A stretch of 64,000 nucleotides of DNA from Burkholderiales bacterium (GTDB lineage Bacteria; Pseudomonadota; Gammaproteobacteria; Burkholderiales; Usitatibacteraceae): NCBI GenBank assembly GCA_019634955.1, contig JAHCAK010000003.1:61756-125755 (forward strand). Direction: 5' to 3'. Shown here one piece after another: positions 28,824 through 36,442 of this stretch. How positions within the stretch are numbered: the stretch's first letter is position 1; each line of letters opens with the position of its first letter. The translations under genes were made by a program, and so were the position numbers. The notes beneath the pieces are model-generated. The model saw only the letters and a list, made by a program, of their open reading frames with translations. It did no database searches and was not told the DNA's origin.

Positions 28824-29384
28824 ATGACGCTCCACGTCGTCCCCATCAACCACTGCAACGCCTGTGGCGCGAAAGTGGATTACCGGGTGCCTCCCGGCGA
28901 CACGCACGCGCGCGCCGTGTGCCCCGCGTGCGGCCACATCCAGTACCAGAATCCGAAGGTCGTCGTGGGCTCGGTGCCCGTGTGGGAGGACCGCATCCTC
29001 CTCTGCCGGCGCGCCATCGAGCCGCGCCACGGCAAGTGGACGCTGCCGGCGGGGTTCATGGAGAACAACGAGACGGCGCCCGAGGGCGCGGCGCGCGAGG
29101 CGCTGGAGGAGGCCAACGCGCGGATCGAGATCGAGCAGCTCTACACGCTGTTCTCCGTGCCGCACATCAGCCAGGTCTACGTGCTCTTCCGCGCGCGGTT
29201 GCTGGACCTCGACTTCTCGCCCGGCACCGAGAGCCTCGAGGTGAAGCTCGTGCGCGAGGACGAGATCCCGTGGGACGAGCTCGCGTTCGCGAGCGTGCGC
29301 AGGACGCTGGCCCACTTCTTCGAGGATCGGCGCACCGGCATGTACCTGCCCCGGTTCGGCGAGATCCGCCCGCCGGAGCGATAG
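28824..29384 (+). CDS. Nudix hydrolase with N-terminal zinc ribbon
   Basis: A 186-residue cytoplasmic hydrolase of nucleoside diphosphate derivatives. A zinc ribbon is formed by two CxxC pairs (CNAC near residue 11, CPAC near residue 33). The Nudix box begins GFMENNETAPEGAAREALEE; its usual glycine after the last Glu pair is Asn (EEAN). Such zinc-ribbon Nudix proteins resemble NudC-like or ADP-ribose pyrophosphatases. The exact substrate is unclear. It ends two bases from the convergent pdeM-like gene. Confidence 0.93.
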   Translation: MTLHVVPINHCNACGAKVDYRVPPGDTHARAVCPACGHIQYQNPKVVVGSVPVWEDRILLCRRAIEPRHGKWTLPAGFMENNETAPEGAAREALEEANARIEIEQLYTLFSVPHISQVYVLFRARLLDLDFSPGTESLEVKLVREDEIPWDELAFASVRRTLAHFFEDRRTGMYLPRFGEIRPPER

Positions 29385-29386
29385 GC

Positions 29387-30034
29387 TCACGCGACCCGCA
29401 GCACCTCGCCGTCGGCGAGGACGAAGACCTGGTCGCCCGGGCGCGGCCTGACGAGGGCCGAGCCGGTGAAGGCGCCGAAGGAGGGCAGCACCCCCACGCG
29501 CGCGCCGAACCAGAAGCAGGGCAGCCGCACCGACGGGCCGCCGCGCTCCGAGAGGCGCACGGCCGGGTGGATGTGGCCCGCGAGCGCGTAGCCGCCGCGC
29601 ACCGGCGCCGGCTCGTGCACGAGGGCGAAGGGCCCGCGCGCCTCCCCCGGGTTCACGCAGCGGAAGCCCCAATCGGCCGGCGGGTCGCCCGCGCGGTCGT
29701 CGTGGTTGCCGCGCACGAGCGTCATCGCGAGCGCCGGCCGCGCCGCGCGCCACCGCGCGAACGCCGCGAGCGTGCCGGCCGCCCGTCCCTCGGCGCTGTG
29801 CAGGAAGTCGCCGAGGAACACCACCTCCTCCACGGCCCGCCCGGCGAGCGCCGCCTCCAGCCGCGCGAGGTTGTCCTCCGTGGTCCCGCGAGGAAGCGCG
29901 ATGCCCGCGTGGCGGAAGCTCGCCGCCTTGCCGAGGTGGAAGTCCGCCACGAAGACGGTGCGTGCAGCGGGCCAGTACGCGGCGCGCTGCGGCAGCAGCT
30001 CCAGCCGCTCCCCCGCGACCTCGCAGGCCGTCAT
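29387..30034 (-). CDS. pdeM: Ligase-associated DNA damage response endonuclease PdeM
   Basis: A 215-residue calcineurin-like metallophosphoesterase. The di-metal motifs ADFHLGK, GDFLHS, RGNHDD and GHIHP are all present. The combination with an Lhr-type helicase directly upstream (ATGA overlap) identifies the ligase-associated DNA-repair type. The ATP-dependent ligase and exonuclease that often accompany this pair are absent from the window. Last gene of the four-gene operon starting at 35044. Confidence 0.9.
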   Translation of the reverse strand: MTACEVAGERLELLPQRAAYWPAARTVFVADFHLGKAASFRHAGIALPRGTTEDNLARLEAALAGRAVEEVVFLGDFLHSAEGRAAGTLAAFARWRAARPALAMTLVRGNHDDRAGDPPADWGFRCVNPGEARGPFALVHEPAPVRGGYALAGHIHPAVRLSERGGPSVRLPCFWFGARVGVLPSFGAFTGSALVRPRPGDQVFVLADGEVLRVA

Positions 30035-32493
30035 CCGAACAGCTCCGCCTGCGCGTCCTCGCCGGCGGCCTCGTCGGCGGCGCGGTCGAACTCGAGCTGC
30101 ATGCGCCGCACGCGGTCCGCGAGCTTCTCGCTGGAGAGCTTCTCGCGCAGCCGCGCCACCAGGAGCGGGAAGGCGAAGGGCGTGGGCCGGGCGACCTGCC
30201 GCAGCACCACGGGCGAGGCGGCCATGCGGCGCAGCGCCTGCGCGAGCCGCGAGTACTCGAGCTCGCGCTCCAGCACCTCCCGCTCGGCCTGCGCGAGCAG
30301 CGGGTTGCCCGCGTCCCAGCGCGCGAACACCTCGTAGATGAGCCCGCTCGTGGCCTGCACCTGCTTCGCCGATTTGGGCTGGCCCGGGTAGCCCTGGAAC
30401 ACGAGCCCCGCCACGCGCGCGATCTCGCGGAACTGGCGCTTCGAGAGCTCGGCCGCGTTGAGGCTCGCCAGCACGTCGTCCAGCAGGTTCTCCGGCGACA
30501 GGAGCCCGGCCTTGAGCAGCGGCAGGAGCTCGAAGCGCTCGCGCGAGACGAGCTCGAAGCCGTAGTCGTTGAACGCGAGCGAGAACGAGGCGGCGCGCGT
30601 GCGCGCGATCCGCCACGCCAGCAGCGCCGAGAGCCCGACGTGCACGTGCCGGCCCTCGAACGGGTAGAAGAACGCGTGGTGCCCCTCGCGCGTCTCGCAC
30701 TGCTCCACGAGGAGCTCGCCGCGGCGCGGGATGCGCGACCAGCGCCGCTGCAACGCGAGCAGGCGCGCGACCGCCCGCAACTCCGGCTCGTCGGCCCGGC
30801 CTTCCGCGTGCGCCTCCAGCAGCTCGCGGATGCCTTCCGCCAGCTCGCTCGACAGCGGGCTCCTGCCGCCCTGCCAGCGCGGCACGGTCGCGGAGCCCGG
30901 CTTCGCGGGCCGCACCAGCGCCGTCATGTCCGCCACGCGCACGAGTTCCACCACGTGGCCGCCGAAGACGAAGGCATCCCCCGGGGAGAGCCACGCGATG
31001 AAGGACTCCTCCACGTGCCCGAGGCGCCGCCCATTGAGGAAGCGCACGTCGATCGAGGCGTCCGAGACGATCGTGCCCACGGACATGCGGTGGCGCCTCG
31101 CGATGGCGGCGTCGCGCACCACGTGCCAGCCGTCGACCTCCTCCACGCGCCGGTACTCGGGGTAGGCCTTGAGCGATTCCCCGCCGCGCGTCACGAAATC
31201 GAGCGCCCAGCGCCACTCGTCGTCCGCGAGGTCGCGGAAGGCGCGCGTGGCCGTCACCTCCTCGCGCAATTCGGGCGCGAGGAAGCCCTCGCCCACGGCG
31301 ATGGTGACCAGGTGCTGCGTGAGGAGGTCCAGGGGCTTCTCCACCGGCCGTCGCGACTCGATCTTTCCCGCCTGCGCGGCGCGGCGCGCGGCCGCGGCCT
31401 CGACGAACTCCAGCGCGTGTGCCGGCACGCAGGTGACGCGGCTGGCCTGCCCGGGCGCGTGGCCGGAGCGCCCCGCGCGCTGCAGCAGCCGCGCCACCCC
31501 CTTCGGGCTGCCGACCTGCAGCACCCGCTCCACCGGCGAGAAGTCCACCCCGAGGTCCAGGCTCGAGGTGGCCACCACGGCCTTGAGCCGCCCGGCCTTG
31601 AGCCCCTCCTCCACCCAGCGCCGCGCGTCGGCATCCAGCGAGCCATGGTGCAGCGCCACGATGCCGGCCCATTCCGGCTTCGCCTCGAGGATCGCCTGGT
31701 ACCAGGTCTCCGCCTGCGAGCGCGTGTTCGTGAACACGAGCGTCGAGCGCGAGCCCTCCAGCGCGCGCACCACGTCCGGCAGCATCACGAGGCCGAGGTG
31801 GCCGGCCCAGGGGAAGCGCTCCACGTCCTCCGGGATGAGGGTGTCGATCACGACGGGCTTGTCGGCCACGCCGCGCACGACGCGCCCGGGCGCCCCCGCG
31901 AGCAGGCGGTCCAGCGCCTCGTCGAGGTTGCCCAGCGTGGCCGAGAGCCCCCAGGTGCGAAGCCGCGGGTTCCAGCGCCGCAGGCGCGCGAGCGCGAGTT
32001 CCACCTGCACGCCGCGCTTGGAGCCGAGGAGCTCGTGCCACTCGTCGACGATCACGGCGCGCACCCCCGCGAGCCGCTCGCGCGCGTCGGCCTGCGAGAG
32101 CGCCAGCGCGAGGCTCTCGGGCGTGGTCACGAGGGCCGCGGGCGGGCGCCGCGCCTGCCGCGCGCGCTCGGCGGCGGGCGTGTCGCCCGTGCGCAGCCCC
32201 ACCGTCCACGCGAGGCCCGTGCCGGCCAGCGCCTTCTCCAGCGAGCGGACCGTGTCGCCGGCCAGGGCGCGCATCGGCGTGATCCAGAGGACGCGCAGCG
32301 GCGGGTGCCCGTCGCCGCCTTCGGCCAGCGCCTCGGCCACCGGGCCGAGGAAGGCGGCGAGCGTCTTGCCCGTGCCGGTGGCGGAGTGGACCAGCCCCGA
32401 CTCTTCCGCGAGATAGGCCTCCCACACCTCGCGCTGGAAGGGGAAGGCGCGCCAGCCGCTCGCGGCGAACCAGGCCTCGAGCCGCGCGATCAT
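30031..32493 (-). CDS. Ligase-associated DEXH-box helicase, Lhr type
   Basis: An 820-residue superfamily 2 ATP-dependent helicase. Walker A is SATGTGKT (residues 37-44), motif II is VDEWHELL (about 150), motif III is LSATLGN, and the second RecA domain has FTNTRSQAE and QRAGRSGH. The C-terminal half holds the winged-helix and Lhr core domains. Start ATG 32493 overlaps the deacetylase stop (ATGA) and its own stop overlaps pdeM. Lhr-family helicases unwind RNA:DNA or repair intermediates; the ligase-associated group is linked to DNA damage response. Confidence 0.93.
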   Translation of the reverse strand: MIARLEAWFAASGWRAFPFQREVWEAYLAEESGLVHSATGTGKTLAAFLGPVAEALAEGGDGHPPLRVLWITPMRALAGDTVRSLEKALAGTGLAWTVGLRTGDTPAAERARQARRPPAALVTTPESLALALSQADARERLAGVRAVIVDEWHELLGSKRGVQVELALARLRRWNPRLRTWGLSATLGNLDEALDRLLAGAPGRVVRGVADKPVVIDTLIPEDVERFPWAGHLGLVMLPDVVRALEGSRSTLVFTNTRSQAETWYQAILEAKPEWAGIVALHHGSLDADARRWVEEGLKAGRLKAVVATSSLDLGVDFSPVERVLQVGSPKGVARLLQRAGRSGHAPGQASRVTCVPAHALEFVEAAAARRAAQAGKIESRRPVEKPLDLLTQHLVTIAVGEGFLAPELREEVTATRAFRDLADDEWRWALDFVTRGGESLKAYPEYRRVEEVDGWHVVRDAAIARRHRMSVGTIVSDASIDVRFLNGRRLGHVEESFIAWLSPGDAFVFGGHVVELVRVADMTALVRPAKPGSATVPRWQGGRSPLSSELAEGIRELLEAHAEGRADEPELRAVARLLALQRRWSRIPRRGELLVEQCETREGHHAFFYPFEGRHVHVGLSALLAWRIARTRAASFSLAFNDYGFELVSRERFELLPLLKAGLLSPENLLDDVLASLNAAELSKRQFREIARVAGLVFQGYPGQPKSAKQVQATSGLIYEVFARWDAGNPLLAQAEREVLERELEYSRLAQALRRMAASPVVLRQVARPTPFAFPLLVARLREKLSSEKLADRVRRMQLEFDRAADEAAGEDAQAELFG

Positions 32494-33389
32494 CCGAGGA
32501 GCCTGCGGGCGGCGAGGATCGTGCCCGCGTGGATGGCGACGGTGACCTCGATGTCGCGGCCGTAACCGCCCGCCATGGCGATCGCGACCGGGATGCCCCG
32601 CGCCGCGAGGCGCGTGAACACCCGCTCGTCGCGCCGCTCGAGGCCGCGCATCGTGAGCGCGAGGCGCCCGAGGCGGTCGCCCTCGTGCGGGTCCGCCCCG
32701 GCGAGGTAGATGGCGAGCTGCGGGCGCGAGCGTTCGAGCGTCTCGTCGAGGCCGCGCTCGAGGTGCCACAGGTATTCCTCGTCCCCCGTCCCGTCCGCGA
32801 GCTCGATGTCGAGGTCGCTTTCCTCCTTCGCGAACGGGAAGTTCCCGGCGCCGTGGATGGAGAAGGTGAAGACGGAGTCGTCGCCGCGCAGGATCGCCGC
32901 CGTGCCGTTGCCCTGGTGCACGTCGCAGTCGATGACGGCCACGCGCGCGATGCCCGCCTCGGCCTGCATCGCGCGCGCCGCGATGGCCGCGTCGTTGAAG
33001 ACGCAGAAGCCCTCGCCGCGGTCGCGGAAGGCGTGGTGCGTGCCGCCGGCGAGGTTGGCCGACCACCCCCGCGCGAGTGCGTCGCGCGCCGCGGCGATCG
33101 TGGCGCCCGCGGAGCGCCGCGAGCGCTCGACCATCGCCGCCGACCACGGGAAGCCGATGGCCCGTTGCTCCCTCGCGGTGAGCTCTCCCCCCACCACGCG
33201 CGCGAGGTAGCGCGGGCAGTGCGCGCGCAGGATCTCGGCGTCGGAGGCGGCGGCCGGCACGCGGAACTCGTCGGCGCGGAACTCCCCGCTCGCGGCGAGG
33301 CGCTCGCGCAGCCGCGCGTACTTCGCCATCGGGAAGCGGTGCCCGGGCGGCAGCGGCAGCACGAAGTGATCCGCGTAGTGGAGCGTCAA
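32490..33389 (-). CDS. Histone-deacetylase-family hydrolase (acetylpolyamine/acetoin-utilisation type)
   Basis: A 299-residue zinc amidohydrolase of the class II HDAC / acetylpolyamine amidohydrolase fold. The charge-relay and metal motifs read GGTHHAF, NDAAIAAR, DCDVHQGNG, and GADPHEGDRLG, where DPHEGD replaces the eukaryotic DP-x-G. The start is TTG 33389, whose TTGA overlaps the phosphatase stop; it yields LTLHYADHFVLPLPPGHRFP, the expected N-terminus. The substrate is an N-acetylated lysine or polyamine, which cannot be decided. Its place directly before a DNA-repair helicase is unusual. Confidence 0.9.
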   Translation of the reverse strand: MTLHYADHFVLPLPPGHRFPMAKYARLRERLAASGEFRADEFRVPAAASDAEILRAHCPRYLARVVGGELTAREQRAIGFPWSAAMVERSRRSAGATIAAARDALARGWSANLAGGTHHAFRDRGEGFCVFNDAAIAARAMQAEAGIARVAVIDCDVHQGNGTAAILRGDDSVFTFSIHGAGNFPFAKEESDLDIELADGTGDEEYLWHLERGLDETLERSRPQLAIYLAGADPHEGDRLGRLALTMRGLERRDERVFTRLAARGIPVAIAMAGGYGRDIEVTVAIHAGTILAARRLLG

Positions 33390-35044
33390 GGCCGGATCGG
33401 CAGGACGCGGCCCTCGGCCGAAGAGGGCGCCGCGATGCCGAGGATCGCCGCGAGCGTGGGCGCGATGTCCACGACCTCCGCGCGCTCGTCGACGCGGCCG
33501 GGGCGAACCCACCGCGGGCCGTGGAAGGCGACGGGCACGTGCGTGTCCTCGCGGTGCGGCGAGCCGTGCGTCGTGCCCGTCGGGTACGAAGTGAACTGCC
33601 AGCCCGGCTTCGGCACGAGCTGCAGGTCCGCCGAGAGCGCCGGGTGCCAGGTCTTGCGCGCGGCGGCGAGGTAGGGCACCGCGGTGGGGGCGTCGCCCTC
33701 GAGGTCGGTGCGCGTGAAGGCCGCGGCCATGGCCGGATCCTCGAGTGCCAGCCGCCGGGCCTCCGCCTCGACCAGGCCCGGCGCGATGCCGCGCTCCGCC
33801 ATCCGCACCCGATCGAGGAGGATGCCGCTCGCGCTCCAGCCGCGCACCCACGGGCCGGCGCCGAAGCGCTCCGCGAGCCCCGCCTCGATTGCCGCCAGCA
33901 CCTCGGCCCCGCGTCGCCGCCCCGCATCCCGCCCCTGCGTCCGCGCGAACTCCGGAATGGCGGTGAAGCCGTGGTCCGCGGTCAGCACGGCGACGTAGTT
34001 GTCGCGCCCGACCGCGCGGTCGAGGTCGCGCAGGAACGCGGCCAGCAGGTTGTCCAGCTGCAGCACGTGGTCGTGCGAGATGCGCGACTGCGGGCCCCAG
34101 TTGTGGTTCACGTAATCGTGGGCGGAGAGGCTCACGGAGAGGATGTCCGGCGCGTCGTCCTGGCCCAGGGTCTCGCCGGCGATCGCGGCGCGCGCGAAGT
34201 CGAGCGCCAGCGCGTCGGCGAATGGGCTCGCGAGCAGGCTCGCGTAGAAGAGCGGCCCCGGCTCGCCCATGCCCTCGCCCATCGTCTTCGGGAGCGCGTC
34301 GCCCTTCGCGACCCACGGCGCGCCGTCGGGCGCCGAGCGGCCGTAGGCCAGCGCGGGCAGCAGCGGCTCCCAGCGAGCGCCGAAGTAGCGATCGGCGGGC
34401 CGCGCGGCGTTGAACGCCTCCACCCAGGCGGGATGCGACGGCATGTAGTAGGTGGTCGAGGCGAATCGGCCCGTCTGCGCCATGTAGATGTAGGCGGTGC
34501 CTTCGCGGCCCGCCGGCAGGATCGCGCCGCGGTCCTTGCCGGAGACGGCGATCACCTTGGAGCGCGGGTCCGCCCGGCGCAGCACGTCGCCCAGCGACTC
34601 GGCCTGCAGGTTGCGCGGGCTCGTGCCGGACATCCGGTTCGTCGCGTGGCCGAGGTAGCCGTGCGCCGGGTCGCCCGTGCAGTACACCGGCGCGCCGGTG
34701 ATGCGGTCGCGCCACTCGTTGCCGATGATCCCGGTGCGGCGCGGCGTCGCCCCCGTGAGGATCGTCGCGTGCCCGGCCGCCGTGACGGTGTAGGCGTGCC
34801 CGTAGTGCGCCTCCGCGAGCCAGGCGCCGCGGTTGAGGAAGCGATTGAAGCCCTCGGGCCCGTACTGGTCGCGGTAGGCCAGGAGTTGGGATTGCGGCAA
34901 TCCGTCGGCCACGATGACCACGACGAGGCGCGGTGGGCCGGCTGGGGCGGAGGGGGCGTCGGCGGGGACGGCGGCGCACCCCGCGACGAGCGCGGCGGCG
35001 GCAAGGAGGGGGGCGAGGCGGCGAAGCGCGCGCGGCAACGGCAT
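33386..35044 (-). CDS. Alkaline phosphatase-superfamily lipoprotein (PafA-like)
   Basis: A 552-residue exported phosphatase or phosphodiesterase. The lipobox LVAGC (Cys 23) suggests anchoring to the membrane as a lipoprotein. Metal ligands are in VVIVADGLPQ, TADHGF and HGSPHREDTHVP, and the predicted nucleophile is a threonine in AYTVTAAGHATILTG. These features match the PafA group of nucleotide pyrophosphatase/alkaline phosphatases, which release phosphate from diverse monoesters. ATG 35044 lies only 30 bases from the divergent HExxH gene, so the leader is short or absent. First gene of the phosphatase-deacetylase-helicase-nuclease operon. Confidence 0.9.
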   Translation of the reverse strand: MPLPRALRRLAPLLAAAALVAGCAAVPADAPSAPAGPPRLVVVIVADGLPQSQLLAYRDQYGPEGFNRFLNRGAWLAEAHYGHAYTVTAAGHATILTGATPRRTGIIGNEWRDRITGAPVYCTGDPAHGYLGHATNRMSGTSPRNLQAESLGDVLRRADPRSKVIAVSGKDRGAILPAGREGTAYIYMAQTGRFASTTYYMPSHPAWVEAFNAARPADRYFGARWEPLLPALAYGRSAPDGAPWVAKGDALPKTMGEGMGEPGPLFYASLLASPFADALALDFARAAIAGETLGQDDAPDILSVSLSAHDYVNHNWGPQSRISHDHVLQLDNLLAAFLRDLDRAVGRDNYVAVLTADHGFTAIPEFARTQGRDAGRRRGAEVLAAIEAGLAERFGAGPWVRGWSASGILLDRVRMAERGIAPGLVEAEARRLALEDPAMAAAFTRTDLEGDAPTAVPYLAAARKTWHPALSADLQLVPKPGWQFTSYPTGTTHGSPHREDTHVPVAFHGPRWVRPGRVDERAEVVDIAPTLAAILGIAAPSSAEGRVLPIRP

Positions 35045-35074
35045 GCGATCGAGTCTATTAGAATTCCCGGGCCC
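35045..35074. promoter_or_regulatory. 30-base divergent start region
   Basis: Only 30 bases separate two divergent start codons. The plus strand has TAGAAT (about 35059-35064) and the minus strand TAATAG, both plausible -10 boxes. Transcripts from here would be nearly leaderless, with -35 elements inside the opposite gene. Confidence 0.35.
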
Positions 35075-35602
35075 ATGCCGTTCGCCTACTACGCCCGCCT
35101 CTCGCCCGCCCGCCGGCGCACCTACCGCAAGAGCGACGCGATCCTGCGCGTGGCGGTCCCCGATCCGGCCGCCCTCGTGCCGCTCGCCCGCGCCATCGAG
35201 CCGGCACTGGCCACCGGCGAGCCGCGCGCGGCGCAGGCCGCCTGCCAGCCGCTGGTGGACGCCCTCAACCGCCAGCTCGGCACGCCCCCCGTGCGCGCGC
35301 GCATCCTCGCGCGCCGGCCGCACGACGCGGGCGGCGAGCTGCACGGCCTCTACGAGCCCGACAACGGCGGCACGGTCGCGCGCGTGAGCGTGTGGATGCG
35401 CACGGCCGCGCGCGACGACGTGGTGAAGTTCCGCACCTTCCTGCGCACGCTGGTGCACGAGATGTGCCACCACTTCGACTACGAGCTGTACGGCCTGCCC
35501 GAGACCTTCCACACGGAGGGCTTCTACGCGCGCGAGTCCGCGCTCGTGAGGGAATTACTGGGGGAACCGCAGACGAACGCGGATGTAGGGAACCGCAGAT
35601 GA
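35075..35602 (+). CDS. HExxH-containing putative metallopeptidase
   Basis: A 175-residue protein of unknown family. The only recognisable motif is HEMCHHFDYELYG (about residues 129-141), a zinc-binding HExxH with nearby histidines and glutamates (FHTEGFYARES), as in small zincin-like peptidases. The last 12 residues (EPQTNADVGNRR) and the TGA stop are encoded by an inverted-repeat element that begins at 35562, so the native C-terminus was probably replaced. It diverges from the alkaline phosphatase-like gene. Confidence 0.75.
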   Translation: MPFAYYARLSPARRRTYRKSDAILRVAVPDPAALVPLARAIEPALATGEPRAAQAACQPLVDALNRQLGTPPVRARILARRPHDAGGELHGLYEPDNGGTVARVSVWMRTAARDDVVKFRTFLRTLVHEMCHHFDYELYGLPETFHTEGFYARESALVRELLGEPQTNADVGNRR

Positions 35603-35730
35603 ACGCGGATGAACGCAGATGGCCCGTGAATGATTCGGAAATGGCGAATTGCGACCTGCCACCCCGAGGCACGTCGTCCCGAGAACACCAAACTCATCTG
35701 CGTTCATCTGCGTTCATCTGCGGTTCCCGC
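35562..35730. repeat. Inverted-repeat element forming the 3' end of the HExxH gene
   Basis: GGGAACCGCAGATGAACGC (35588-35606) and its exact inverse (35710-35728) form a 19-base perfect inverted repeat. A further diverged left copy begins at 35562. Both arms contain tandem GATGAACGC units. The interior of about 90 bases shows no gene. It lies between convergent genes, and its left part is read as coding sequence by the upstream gene. Confidence 0.85.
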
Positions 35731-35760
35731 AACCACCTCCCCTGGATTCGCCGCAGCAAC

Positions 35761-36432
35761 CTACCGCGTGCGCACCCTGCGCCGGGAGGCGTAGGGGTCG
35801 TTCTCGCGCTGCAGCTTCTCGCGGAACTCGTCCTCCTTCGCGGTCTGCTCCTTCGCGACCTGCTCCTGGATCGCGGCCTCGCGCTCCTTGAGTTCTCGCT
35901 CGAACTTCTCGGCCGAGAAGGGCTCTTCGGCGGCGGCAGCGGCGGGCTTCGCGGCCTCGGCCTTGCGCGCCGGGGGCGGCTCGCCGTGCTCGGCCTCGTA
36001 CTCGGCGGCCTCGAGCATCTTCTGCTTCGCCGTCCGGTTGCCCTGGTTCCACGCCGCCGAGAGCGCGAAGAGGCCCACGAAGAGCATCACGAAGACGAGC
36101 TTGCGCCAGCGCTCCCAGCGCTCCGACCAGAGGTGGCGCGGCTTGAGGAGCTCGGTGGCGAGCATCGCGGGGGCGAGGTGCGCCACCAGCGGGTCGACGG
36201 CGGGCGCCGCCGCGGCGTCAGGCTTCGCCGCCGCGAGGGAGGCGTCGTAGCCGGCGCGAAGCCCCGCGTCGCCGAGGATCGACCACGCCTCGCGGACGGC
36301 GTAGATCTCCGCCTGCGCGCCCTCCCCGCCCTCGCGCTCCAGCTTGGCGATGCGCCGCTTGCAGGCCGCGCCGATCATCTCGCGCGGCGCCTGCGGCGGC
36401 ACGCCCACGAGATCGTAGAGGTTCTTCTTCAC
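35761..36432 (-). CDS. J-domain-like membrane protein lacking HPD
   Basis: A 223-residue protein starting at GTG 36432. The first 65 residues align by eye with a DnaJ domain (NLYDLVGVPPQAPREMI...AVREAWSILGDAGLRAGYD), but the HPD tripeptide needed to stimulate Hsp70 is absent. One membrane segment (about 112-128, KLVFVMLFVGLFALSAAW) is followed by an alanine/lysine/glutamate-rich coiled-coil tail ending in basic residues. It lies ten bases after the GspE-like gene on the same strand and may be a membrane adaptor, which is inference. Confidence 0.8.
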   Translation of the reverse strand: MKKNLYDLVGVPPQAPREMIGAACKRRIAKLEREGGEGAQAEIYAVREAWSILGDAGLRAGYDASLAAAKPDAAAAPAVDPLVAHLAPAMLATELLKPRHLWSERWERWRKLVFVMLFVGLFALSAAWNQGNRTAKQKMLEAAEYEAEHGEPPPARKAEAAKPAAAAAEEPFSAEKFERELKEREAAIQEQVAKEQTAKEDEFREKLQRENDPYASRRRVRTR

Positions 36433-36442
36433 GGGGCGCGGC

